From contig OX352761.1 of the NCBI GenBank assembly GCA_947095585.1, forward strand, positions 80,169,267 to 80,233,266: DNA of 64,000 nt, read 5' to 3'. Position 1 is the first letter of the stretch, and each line of letters starts with the position of its first letter. The position numbers were made by a program, and so were the translations under genes. The stretch comes from Nephrocerus scutellatus. Its lineage: Eukaryota > Arthropoda > Insecta > Diptera > Pipunculidae. Under the pieces are notes generated by a model that made no database searches, was not told where the DNA came from, and worked only from the letters and a program-made list of their open reading frames with translations. Positions 9,508 to 18,809 of this stretch are shown here, piece by piece.

Positions 9508-9795
9508 TCTTCTCTACCGACGTTTTCTACGAAAATTTATCTGTCGATGTCTTCTACCCACACTTCCAACGAAATTTCTCTGCCGAAGTTTTCTACTGAA
9601 ATTTCTCTGCCGACCTTTTCTGCCGTCGTTTTCTACAGAAATCACTCTGATGACGTTCTCTACCAAAATTTCTCTGCCGACATTTTGTACTGAAATTTCT
9701 CTGCCGACGTTTTCTACCAAAATCTCTCTACCGACGTTCTCTGCCAACATTTTTCTGCTGACGTTTTCTACGGAAACCTCTCTGCAGACGTTTAC
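9508..9795. repeat. 27-bp minisatellite (copy 2)
   Basis: About ten units of the same 27-bp repeat as 5505-5750, one or two units longer than the left copy. The unit-number difference shows the array has changed since the duplication. The minus strand is open through it with a nine-residue period and no other coding signature. Confidence 0.8.
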
Positions 9796-10201
9796 CTACA
9801 TCTTGTAAAATCGTGTACCTGCAGCAGAACTCAGGCCACGATGTTTGCCGTAGCAGTAGTGCGCTGCTTACACTCTCGGCCTATTCTGGAGCCTTCTTTC
9901 CTTTCGCGCACCGTCTGAGCTCACGTCATTCACGCTCACGCAACGCTCAGGGTGCACGCCCCTGCAAGGCTCGCGTATCGTCTAGGCTCACGTAATTCAG
10001 ACCACTTATCGTGCAAGGCTCTCACTTCGGTCAGGACCACGTCACTCAGGCTAGCGCTTCGTTCAGGACCACGCATCGTGCAAGGCTCGCTCTTTGGTCA
10101 GAATTACGTCACTCAGGCTAGCACATAATTTAGGACCATGCATCATGCAAGGCTCGCACTTCGGTCAGGATCACGTCACTCAGGCTAGCGCATCGTTTAG
10201 G
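9796..10201. repeat. 67-bp tandem repeats (copy 2, left part)
   Basis: Unique linker followed by about four diverged 67-bp units with the landmarks cacgtcactcaggctagcg and cgtgcaaggctcgc. This is more copies than in the corresponding left block. It is interrupted at 10202 by the non-LTR derivative. Confidence 0.8.
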
Positions 10202-10673
10202 CTCGATAGTTGTGCGTGCCTTTTTCGTTTGTTAGGGCTGGTACTACAAACGAATCCGGTACAATTCACTGTCGAGTTGTGGCCTTTAAGTAAAACGTCA
10301 GCGAGTTCCTGAAAGACCAAATTTTTTCAATTAAGGTTTCAATAATTTTGAAGGCTCACATATGTCATTTTTTTGTAATATTTTCTTGGTCATGGTTTTT
10401 GTAGTTTTCCTGACCCTGATCCATTCATTAAAGCATTTGGACTCGCATCGTTATTATTCGATCGTTTTTTCGTATGGCTTTTTTCAATGAATCAGGGAGA
10501 ATTCCGATAAAATAAATCGAAGCCGGCTACAAACGTGAGGAATGTGATATATTGTAAATCACATTTCTTCGATTTCATTTTTAATTTTAATAAAGGGTTT
10601 AGCCCACCTTATTTCTGTGTCGCAAGTCATTCAGGGAGTTTTCCCTTGGCAATAAGCTTAAATATAAAAAAAA
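10202..10673 (+). mobile_element. Internally deleted non-LTR derivative (copy 2)
   Basis: Same structure as 6087-6567: 5'-end sequence with gtgcgtgcctttttcgtttg, direct passage to the 3' UTR, and an A tail ending at 10673. It is part of the duplicated block. Small indels near 10460 separate it from copy 1. Confidence 0.75.
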
Positions 10674-11060
10674 CGTGCAAGGCTCACACTTCGGTCAGAA
10701 TCACGTCAGTCAGGCTAGCGCATCGTTGAGGACCACACATCGTGCAAGCCTCGCACTTCGGTCAGGATCACGTCACTCAGGCTAGAGCATCGTTCAGGAC
10801 CACGTATCGTGCAAGGCTCGCACTTCGGTCAGGATCACGTCATTCAGGCTAGCGCATCGTTCAGGCCCACGCATCGTGCAAGGTTCGCATTTTGGTCAGG
10901 ATCACGTAATTCAGGCTAGCGCATCGTTTAGGATCACGCATCGTGCAAAGCCCGCACTTCGGTCAGGATCACGTCACTCAGGCTAGCGTATCGTTTAGGA
11001 CCACGCATCGTGCAAGGGACGCACTTCTGTCAGGATCACAGCGTTCAGGCTAGCGCGACA
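10674..11060. repeat. 67-bp tandem array, about six units
   Basis: The best-preserved stretch of the 67-bp repeat. Successive units begin with the caggatcacgtca landmark at about 66-67 bp spacing, with 5-10 substitutions between neighbours. It ends at about 11060 in tagcgcgacatt, after which the sequence becomes single-copy and AT-rich. Confidence 0.85.
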
Positions 11061-11093
11061 TTTATTTGTAACGACATCATCATATTTTTCTTT

Positions 11094-11300
11094 CTAGATT
11101 CCAAGCAGTGAATCTGCATGGAAAGATATCGCAAATGAATTCGACATGAAATAGAATTTTCCTAATTGTTTGGGATACGTTAATGGAAAACATGTACGCA
11201 TTATTCTGCCGCTTAACAGCGGCCTTCATTTAGGAGGGAGGGGCTTCCAAAGCTTTGAGTTTTTTTTCATTCATTTTTCTCAATGGTTTGATGGATGTTA
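11094..11300 (+). pseudogene. PIF/Harbinger transposase exon remnant
   Basis: After ttttctttctag, a plausible 3' splice site, the plus frame reads I-P-S-S-E-S-A-W-K-D-I-A-N-E-F. It then runs through one stop (where PIF transposases usually have tryptophan) into N-F-P-N-C-L-G-Y-V-N-G-K-H-V-R-I. In PIF/Harbinger transposases this block is F-P-x-C-x-G-A-I-D-G-K-H, the start of the DDE domain. Here the catalytic Asp of D-G-K-H is Asn. The stop and that change make it non-functional. It supports a Harbinger element here together with the MADF-like exon at 11844-11948. Confidence 0.65.
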
Positions 11301-11843
11301 AGGGGTTAATTAGTATCATATAAAAATACCTTTCATCTTATAAAAAATTCGGTTTAATCCAACCCTGCTCGACAGAGTTAGAGCCACAAGCTGACTTTCT
11401 CATGAAAGTTCAGTAAGGGGCGTGTTTACAAGTGGGACGGCCCAAATATTGGTATAAAATAAACGGTGCAAATAAGTTCTACACAGCCGTACTATTTTTA
11501 TGGGCGTGGCTTAATTTTAACGGAAGTTTGATAAAGTAGTGTTTCTAAATATAAATCAATTGAAAAAAATAAATTATAGTTTATAGTGTGCCCATAATAT
11601 CTACAGCTTGGGTCAAACAGAAATACTGTCATCGAAGCAAAGAATATTCAAAAAGAATTTTTGCAATCAAGAATTTTTTATTCCCATGGCAAGAAATATT
11701 TATATAATTTGAATTGATTGATTACTATACAATAAAATAAAATATTTGAAATAATAATAATTGCGAACCCGTAGAGTACTTGCTATCTGTCTGCTCTTCG
11801 AACGCCTATTGCAATGTTTTAAAAATAATTTAAATTTACTCAC
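11301..11843. other. Noncoding remainder between Harbinger exons
   Basis: AT-rich sequence without supported coding frames. It includes a segment near 11340-11460 with ctgctcgacagagttagag and aaggggcgtg. It could be internal Harbinger sequence, since it separates two exons assigned to that element, but nothing in it confirms this. Confidence 0.35.
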
Positions 11844-11948
11844 CTGTAGCAGTTTTCTTGCTTTGATATCATCATTTTGCGAAGTACTTGTACCTTCTCT
11901 AGGTATTTCTTGATCCTTTAAAAACAACAAATTTTCGTAACACCACAA
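11844..11948 (-). pseudogene. MADF-like exon, probable second Harbinger protein
   Basis: The minus frame reads L-W-C-Y-E-N-L-L-F-L-K-D-Q-E and ends in R-K-L-L-Q, directly followed by the 5' splice consensus CAG|GTGAGTAA at 11844/11843. The W-x-Y-x-x-L-L-F-L-K-D block is the end of a MADF domain. PIF/Harbinger elements commonly encode a MADF or SANT DNA-binding partner beside the transposase, which fits the location. A stop (TAG) stands a few codons upstream of the exon, so the 5' part is lost or lies in another exon. Confidence 0.55.
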
Positions 11949-12412
11949 CGTTGGTTCCTATATGTGTTCGGTCCCGGTCCCTGACTTTTTGGAATTTTCG
12001 ACTTTTTTAAACTGTTTTCGAAAAGTGCTTCCTCATGAATCAATTTTTTTTTAACCACGACATCCTTATTTGCACATGGTATTTTGTTCTTAAGTTTTCT
12101 TTAAGCACGTCGTAGCCTTGTTTTTTTAAATCCCAATTGCCATAATCTTTCGATTTTATTTTCCACAAAAATGGTGTTGTGATCAACTTGTCTTATCATG
12201 TCTCACTCTGCTATCGCTTCATAAATACCCTTTCATGTCTCACTCTGCTATCGCTTCATTTATATCTACACAAATAACTTTATCTTAACGATACAAGCTG
12301 GCACTGTCATCTTAATTGCTCGCTTGTATGTTCATTGGCATTGTGCGGGAACCAAAAAACCACTACAGGACAAAACCTTGTGAAAAACTTTACCGATGTT
12401 TTGGGGTTACAC
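11949..12412. other. Noncoding segment left of the gypsy nest
   Basis: No coding signal. Contains a 37-bp tandem duplication at about 12196-12260, with catgtctcactctgctatcg occurring twice. It ends at 12412, where the 3' LTR end of the nested gypsy element begins with tgtaaagttgtcc. Confidence 0.5.
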
Positions 12413-12978
12413 TGTAAAGTTGTCCTAATTTGTTGGAACAACTTTGCTGTTAATTTTTTGAAGGATTTAGATACGAAGCTCGATATCTGACTCGTTAGGC
12501 GTGTTGCCGTGTCGACGTCAACCCAAAAGCCGGAGCTCTCTAGGGAGTCAGAATACCGAATTGGTATGATGCTTTAATAAATGAAAACTCGATGATTATT
12601 GTTCAACGTTAGGTGTGAACATGATTTTATTCAGTGAATTTTCCCTTCTTTTATACAAAAATAATTGCAACGACTCTGGAATGCCTACTCATCGATAATC
12701 ATATTTTACATAATATCGCTTTATCAGCATACGTGTGTAATATATGACCGACCGCGTCAAGTGTTTTTGCGTTCGTTCGCCTATGCTGCTGCGTTGACAT
12801 ATTTGTTTCCACAAGCGAACGAACTTATTATTTCATTACCATTTTCATGTGCCGCTTACTCAGCGCAATGCATGGAAAGGGTAATTAACGTTCTAATCGG
12901 CCGGCGCTCGTTAGCCCATGATTGCATATTTATTTTCATAGGCGAACGACCGCCGGTCATAAATTATGCTATTGGAGA
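12413..12978 (-). mobile_element. Host gypsy 3' LTR, distal part
   Basis: The first 120 bp (tgtaaagttgtcct onward) match 55548-55670, where a primer-binding site follows directly, so 12413 is the outer LTR end. The rest, to 12978, has no second copy in the window to confirm it as LTR. Compared with the right LTR, about 90 bp lie between aagccggag and aattttcccttc that are missing there. The insertion of a BEL/Pao element at 12979, with TSD GGAGA at 12974-12978, interrupts it. Confidence 0.65.
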
Positions 12979-13489
12979 TGTTGACACATATTAGTTATAA
13001 GGCAATAACCGCATTTTATACACTTATATTAATAACCTTGAATATTGTTCGTATTGCAATATTTCTGCACATTGCACAAGCTCATAATATTCTCTGTTAT
13101 TTTCTTTATGTACAATCACCTTAGCTGCAATAGCAACAGTCAGCACATCAAATAATTCATTTTTTTGTTTTCTTTTCCGCACACTTTCGTGTCATTTAGC
13201 TAAGTAAGCAATTTCTTGTATAGAATTTACGTGCACCTTACAATTTAGCTATGTAAGCAATTTGTTTATTAGAATTCAATAATTATTTTATAATAATGTA
13301 AGCACTTTTTTATCTATAAAAGGTGAATAAAATTTACTGAATATTCAGATATCGTTTAACTACCAATTTGTGTATTTCATTTTGCGATTCTCCAATATTG
13401 ATGTACCTAGTACTGCACTAGTTACATTAAATTAGTCACGGTACAAGAACCGTGATCTAACACTATTGGCAGTAAAAGCACTGTCAACA
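12979..13489 (+). repeat. BEL-2 5' LTR
   Basis: 511 bp, TGTTGACACA to CTGTCAACA, followed at once by tttggtgaccccgacgtg, the usual BEL/Pao primer-binding region. It contains two diverged copies of tttagcta(a/t)gtaagcaattt near 13195 and 13245, and a tataaaaggtg TATA-like box near 13316, giving a plausible promoter. Confidence 0.92.
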
Positions 13490-13770
13490 TTTGGTGACCC
13501 CGACGTGATTGTTATTTCGCTTCCCCCCACCAGTGGTAAGGAGCATTTAGCAATCACTGAACAAAAAAGCGTTTCCATAGCTTAGACACTGGTAGTGACA
13601 ATCAAAAACTCCGATCAAGGAGAAGTGATTCTTCGCAAGAAGCGTTACCAGGGCTTAGACACTGGTAGGAACAATCAACCACTCCGGTCAAGTAGCAGTG
13701 ATTCTTAATAAAAGAAGAGAATCTCTTACATACATCGTGCTATTCAGAGGAAGCACAGATCCAACCGACG

Positions 13771-15130
13771 ATGTCAATGGCCGAAATGGACGGCACAGAA
13801 GTGTCCCTTATCGTATGCAAACAAAAGGCCCTAGTAGATGAGCTTTCCAAGGACTCCAGTTCAAGGAAAACCAGGCAATATCGAGCGGATATCAAGGGTA
13901 TCAAGGTAGTAGGAATCTCCAATCAGGACTCCTCTATCGTCAATCCAAAACCCATACCAAAATCCCGAGGATCTCTTCCACACCATCCACCGACAGCTGA
14001 TGAAGTACCAGAATTCCAAAGGCTATTGCGAAGACACAACATCATTGCTGATACTCTTCAACGTCAAATTAGTAGTCTAAGTGATATGAAGATGTCGGGC
14101 ATACAAAAATACTGGCTGCAATTGGAAGAACTACATCAACAGATAGGAGAACTCGAGGAAAATCCAAATACATTAGGATACAACTTCAAAGAATATCTGG
14201 ATCTAGAACAATCTACTCAAGACTCCATTGTAAACTTATCGACCAAAATAAATGAATTAAGCATTGGAAATTAAAACACGACCTCAACGGGATCCATGCT
14301 TAATTTGCCAAAATTGACATTACCAAAATTTGATGGTGATTACCTGAAATGGCGACAGTTCCGTGACCTATTTACGGAGATAATTCATAATCAGCATATT
14401 CCGCAGTGCCAAAAACTATTCTATTTGAAGACAACACTCACAAGAGAGGCCGAGTAATTAATTCGTCATTTAAAAACATCTGACGTCAACTATAGCGCCG
14501 CCTGGAAGGTTATAACAGATCGTTACGAAAACACACGTCTACTGGTAACAGCGTTGCTCAATAAATTGATGACACAACCAACAACCCACAAAGAAGATTA
14601 GTTCATGATCAAGGCACTGCACGACACAACACGTGAGTGTCTCTTAAACTTTTTAATTCTTGGCGTGGACACATCAAATTGGGATCCACTTTTATTACAT
14701 AAATTAATAAAAAGATTGGATCGTAACACGCACTCACTATGGAAGCAATCACAACCAAGATCATTGCCCTCATTGACTGTTTTCTTGTCCTTCCTTGAAA
14801 CCCGCTTTCAACCCTAGAAACATTAGAAGCGAAAGTGTCCAAGGTTTATTCAGAGGAACCTCATAAAAAACAAGGAACGTCAAGGGTATTGACAATCACG
14901 ACGTCATCAAAACTTAAATGCATAGCTTGCAAAGGCGAACATAATTTATTCAGTTGTCAAAACTTTCTGCAGTTAAGTCCAAAGGAGCGTCTAAGTTTAG
15001 ACCTCGAATTATTGCATAAACTGTCTAAATATGGACATACCTCATCTAAATGCACTTCTGGAGGATGTAGAAAATGCTCAAAGCGACACAATACACTTTT
15101 GCATTTGAAGCAGTTTATGAAACCATCAAC
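13771..15130 (+). pseudogene. gag: BEL-2 gag
   Basis: Starts at ATG 13771 with a helical, charged N-terminal region, open to 14274. A capsid-like part follows (L-P-K-F-D-G-D-Y-L-K-W-R-Q-F), the block known from Pao retrotransposon peptidase/gag proteins. This part has a TAA near 14457 and a TAG near 14599. A separate frame from about 14835 carries zinc-knuckle motifs: C-I-A-C-K-G-E-H-x4-C, K-C-T-S-G-G-C-R-K-C. Gag binds and packages element RNA. At least four frame breaks or stops make it non-functional. Confidence 0.85.
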
Positions 15131-15162
15131 AAATAATTTACTCACCACGAGTAATTCCCCAT

Positions 15163-15388
15163 CAGCATCAGCAGATCAGACAAGGGACCTATCAATTACA
15201 TTAGCAACACAAGGAAGTCATAGAAATCAAGGTTACGTTTTACTCTCTACCGCCATAATCAACTTGACAAATCAGCATCAGCAGATCAGACAAGGGACCT
15301 ATCAATTACATTAGCAACACAAGGAAGTCATAGAAATCAAGGTTACGTTTTACTCTCTACCGCCATAATCAACTTGACAAATCAGCAT
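15163..15388. repeat. 110-bp tandem duplication inside BEL-2
   Basis: The segment starting atcagcatcagcagatcaga at 15161-15162 recurs at 15271, and a third partial start (aatcagca) stands at 15380-15387. The offset is about 110 bp. The first two units appear identical over their length. The third is cut by the A tail of the non-LTR insertion at 15388. It lies at the gag/protease border and shifts the frame. Confidence 0.85.
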
Positions 15389-15673
15389 TTTTTTTATATA
15401 TATAGAGACTTATTGCCATGGGAGGACTCCCTGAATGACTTACGTCATGGCAATAAGTTGGGCTAAGCCCTTTATTAAATTCAAAATAAAATAAAAATCG
15501 AAGGAATGTGATTTACAATATATCACATTCCTCACGTTTGTATCAATTTATTTTCTCAGAATTCTCCCTGATTCATTGAAAAGCAATACGAAAAACGAAC
15601 ACGAATTTATTTAGAACGACGCGAGTCCAAATACTTTTATCAATGAATCTTGGTCAAAGAAAACTACATAACT

Positions 15674-17458
15674 TTATCCATCATCCTTCAAGAAGTTGTT
15701 AACGGCTAATTTGAACGCCTGCAGATTATAAGATTCGGGAAACACGCGCTTGACCAATTGATTCCACATCGAAGAGACTCTCGGAAAAAAGGAGGATTTA
15801 AAGTGTTGGGTTCTACATGAGAACGGCTTTAAGGCAAATCTATGTTGATTGGACCTTAAACGAGTGTTTACGTTACTGAGCAAAGGCCCTGGAACTAAAG
15901 AACGGGTTTCTAAAGAATATTTACCGTTGTAAAATTTATAGAAAACAGATAAAGCTCCTACATTTCGTCTGTGCTCCAAAGTATCAAGACACGAAGTAAT
16001 GGTTACATCGTTAATCAAACGGATAACTCTATTCTGAACCAAATGCGATCTTAGAGCCCCACCCCACACATATGAATTAAATTCTAAAATTGGTCTAACA
16101 TAACATTTATATAATCTTAATACTTCAGAGGGAGTGAAGTAGAAGTTACAACGTCTTATGAAGCCCAAACATTGGCTAGCTCTTTTTGAAATTTCATAAA
16201 TATGTTCTTTCCAGGAAAGATCACTTGATACTTTTAAACCTAACAACTTAAGTGAATCAGATCTCGCAATAGGGGTACCATTAATAACAGGTGGAGCATA
16301 ATGTTGAGTTGTCTTCTGAGAAAAAAGGCAAGACTGGAATTTATTTGGGTTAAATTCTACTCTGTTAGAAATGCCCCAATCAAGAATGATTTGAATATTA
16401 GACAGAATAGTCAAATTCATTAATTCACGCGAACCATTCAAGCGATAATTGCATTCTTTTTCATTGACAAACTCAATGGAAGCCGATAGTGTTGTATCAT
16501 CAGCAAATGAATGGATATCACAGGTTGTAGAAGACAACAGGTCGTTGATATATATCAAGAAGAGCGTTGGAGACAAGGATGATCCTTGAGGCACGCCAGC
16601 ATTGATCCCATGTGAATCTGAAGATATACCATTTAATACAACTTTTATTTTACGGTTCCATAAATGAAATGAGAGAGGAGTGTAAGTTCAGCGCACGAAT
16701 CTTATTAATAAGACAATCATGCCATACTCTATCAAAAGCTTTAGCAATATCTAAGGAAACAACGCTTGATTCACCTAGGTTTTCAATGCTTCGCTCCAAA
16801 CAATGAGTCATGCACGTCATTAGTTCACCTGAAGAGCGATTTTTACGAAATCCATACTCCACATCGGATAAAAGAACATTCGAACCAGATAGTTCATTAG
16901 TCTGAAATTAACGATAGATTCCATTACCTTCGATAGAACCGACAACAAAGCAATAGGACGGTAGTTCGTAGGTGCCGATTTATCACCTTTTTTCGGAACG
17001 GGTTGAATATTTGCTATTTTCCAAAATGATGGAAAAACACCTGTCTTCATTGAGAGATGAAACAATTTGCTAAGCGGTTTTGCCAAAGTAAGATGACAAC
17101 TTTTCAATACTAATGGCGGAATACCGTCGGGGCCAGTCGCTTTATTGGGGTCAAGTTCTTTCAGAATCTTTGAAACAACCCGTATCCGAAAATAGATTTT
17201 AGACATACCTGGGCCTAGATTCGGGAGAATTGGGGGGCTTTGGTTAGTTAAAGGAAGAGTAGACGCACCAGCGAAATGAGAAGCTAAGAGATTAGCTTTC
17301 TCAATATCAGTTCTATAATGAATACCATTATGAAAAAAAGAAGGAATAGACGAAGTATTGTCTGCAAAGTTTCTTTTAACCAATGCAGCAAACGACCAAA
17401 AGCTTCGACTGTTTGAATCAGAATCCATTTCGCATGCTATCTCGAATCTTAAGGTCAT
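15674..17458 (-). pseudogene. Reverse transcriptase of the nested non-LTR element
   Basis: Three overlapping frame pieces (17458-16820, 16862-16650, 16594-15674) make the RT domain and its C-terminal extension. From the N-terminal side: V-P-K-K-G-D-K, N-Y-R-P-I-A-L-L, Y-G-F-R-K-N-R-S, A-F-D-R-V-W, P-Q-G-S-S-L-S, the catalytic F-A-D-D-T-T, and a C-terminal L-E-H-R-R-N-V-G-A-L-S-V-F-Y. It ends at TAA/TGA near 15674. The last piece of 306 residues is uninterrupted, so decay is light there. It would copy element RNA at a nicked target. Confidence 0.85.
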
Positions 17459-18087
17459 ATATTATTTTTTACCTTTTCAATATAGCGTTTGATCTATTTC
17501 TAGCTATTCGAAACGTTACAAGGTCTTCTCCAGAAGTGCAATTAACGTAGTCCAAATGGGCTGCTTTTTTACATGCGACTGCTGACCTGCAATGTTCGTT
17601 AAACCATTTATTTTTATGAGTATTTTTCTTTTTAAATGAAGAAGGAATTCAATTTTTCATTCCTAGCAAAATGGTTGATGTGATTAGTTGTGATGCTTCA
17701 TCAGCATTATTGCTGGAAAAACAGGTTGACCAATCAAATGAGCTATAAAATTGGTTCAGGAGCTCCCATTTTTATAGTGCCAGAGTAGCCTTTTACTTGT
17801 AGGCCCTATAAGGGCTGGTGCTATTGAACATTTGGCTACTACCAATTGAATATTTATCTGGCATAGTAGTAAGAAATAAATCTAAAAGGTGAGGTGATTG
17901 ACCAGTAGTATCGGGATACCTAGTTGGCTTATCAACGAGTTGGGTGAAAAGATTAACATTTGAAAATAGTTCAGCGGTTTCACCAGATCGATCTCTACCA
18001 TTCGAATAGGTCAACCATGAATCATTGTGGACATTAAAATCCCCAAGACTACCAATTCTGATGTTGGTGATGATTGGTAAATCATGT

Positions 18088-18510
18088 CTATAGTGTCTGA
18101 TAAGTAATTAAACTGAATATTAGTGTCATCATCATCATCGAATGGTTTGAAATTACAATTTCAATCCATATCGTATTGAACATGGGATTACTGTTTGGAA
18201 TATTAAAATTAGGTACACTAAAACTGATGTCTTCTCGTATAAATAAAATTACCCCACGATGAGGAACCAAACAGTCGACACGAGAATAACCCGGACATTG
18301 AAAATCATTTGGGGTACCCATATAAGAGGCCTGCGTTTCACATAAACTTAGAACCGCAGGTTTATTCGCGTCAAGATGTGCTACGATCGAGTTGAAATTA
18401 CTTTTAATGCCGCGAATATTTGTGAAATGAATTTCAAAATAAGAGTTCGTTTTACAAAGTAAAAGTACCGAACCCGTCAAGATGATGAAAATATACGTAA
18501 AATAAGACAA
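18088..18510 (-). pseudogene. Endonuclease of the nested non-LTR element
   Basis: N-terminal part of an apurinic-type endonuclease domain: H-F-T-N-I-R-G-I-K-S-N-F near the start, P-A-V-L-S-L-C-E-T-Q with the catalytic Glu, then V-I-L-F-I-R-E-D. The D-N-H catalytic half continues in other frames toward 17800, with a recognisable H-N-D-S-W-L near 18020 and a frame break near 18090. A gap of about 330 bases (17460-17790) is poorly conserved linker. Confidence 0.75.
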
Positions 18511-18809
18511 AAATAAAATAAAAAATCAAAAAAAATTAAAAATAACAATAATAAGAAGAATTTCTACGAACCAACCACTCAACAGTGAAAACGTTACTGA
18601 TTCGTTTGTAGTACCAGGCTTAACAAACGAAAAAGGCACGCACAGCTACTGAGACAGAAAGTCAATAAAAATTCTACTTCTAAAAACTACTCAAATAAAA
18701 TAAAAACTTGAATAACAATACTTTTTAACGTAACTGATTTTTTGTGCCCGAATCTTTGGTAGCGTTACGGTATGATGACTTTGTTTTGATGGTATTGCTG
18801 TCAGCAGTA

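Larger units (their letters stand above)
7790..10770. repeat. Segmental duplication, right copy
   Basis: Direct repeat of 3641-6664 with the same order of SINE, minisatellites and non-LTR derivative. The stretch 8033-8726 corresponds to 3892-4711 but lacks about 140 bp of it, and 8972-9508 corresponds to 4966-5504. No further genes are seen in these intervals. The 67-bp array continues past the end of the duplication, to about 11060. Confidence 0.85.
15388..18655 (-). mobile_element. Non-LTR retrotransposon inserted in BEL-2
   Basis: About 3.27 kb reading leftward: 5' end near 18655, an endonuclease frame (18510-18088), an RT region (17458-15674), a 3' UTR of about 280 bp, and an A tail at 15388 with tatatata beside it. 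The endonuclease has N-I-R-G-I-K-S-N-F-N-S and L-S-L-C-E-T-Q with the catalytic Glu. RT has Y-R-P-I-A-L-L, D-I-A-K-A-F-D-R-V-W, P-Q-G-S-S-L-S-P-T-L and F-A-D-D. The style suggests a CR1/Daphne-like or jockey-group element; the clade is uncertain. No ORF1 is present. Frames are broken between 18088 and 17458 and near 16600. Its 5' and 3' ends define the short derivatives at 6087 and 10202. Confidence 0.8.

Noticed and set aside
9514..9750. Minus-strand repetitive ORF over the 27-bp minisatellite
   Set aside because: The period alone explains the open frame; the left copy of the array does not keep it and no domain or start context supports a gene.
951..11060. A HeT-A/TART-like telomeric retrotransposon array, suggested by head-to-tail jockey pieces with CCHC Gag
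   Set aside because: The right copy is truncated at its 3' side, segments are internally inverted, and a SINE and minisatellites are duplicated along with them. Serial terminal addition would give complete 3' ends in one orientation.
10674..11060. CRISPR-like array
   Set aside because: The 67-bp units are directly adjacent with no spacers, and the context is eukaryotic transposon sequence.
12665..12994. A 109-codon plus-strand frame as a possible host gene
   Set aside because: It lies in the putative gypsy LTR and crosses the BEL-2 insertion point, so it is made of two unrelated sequences.
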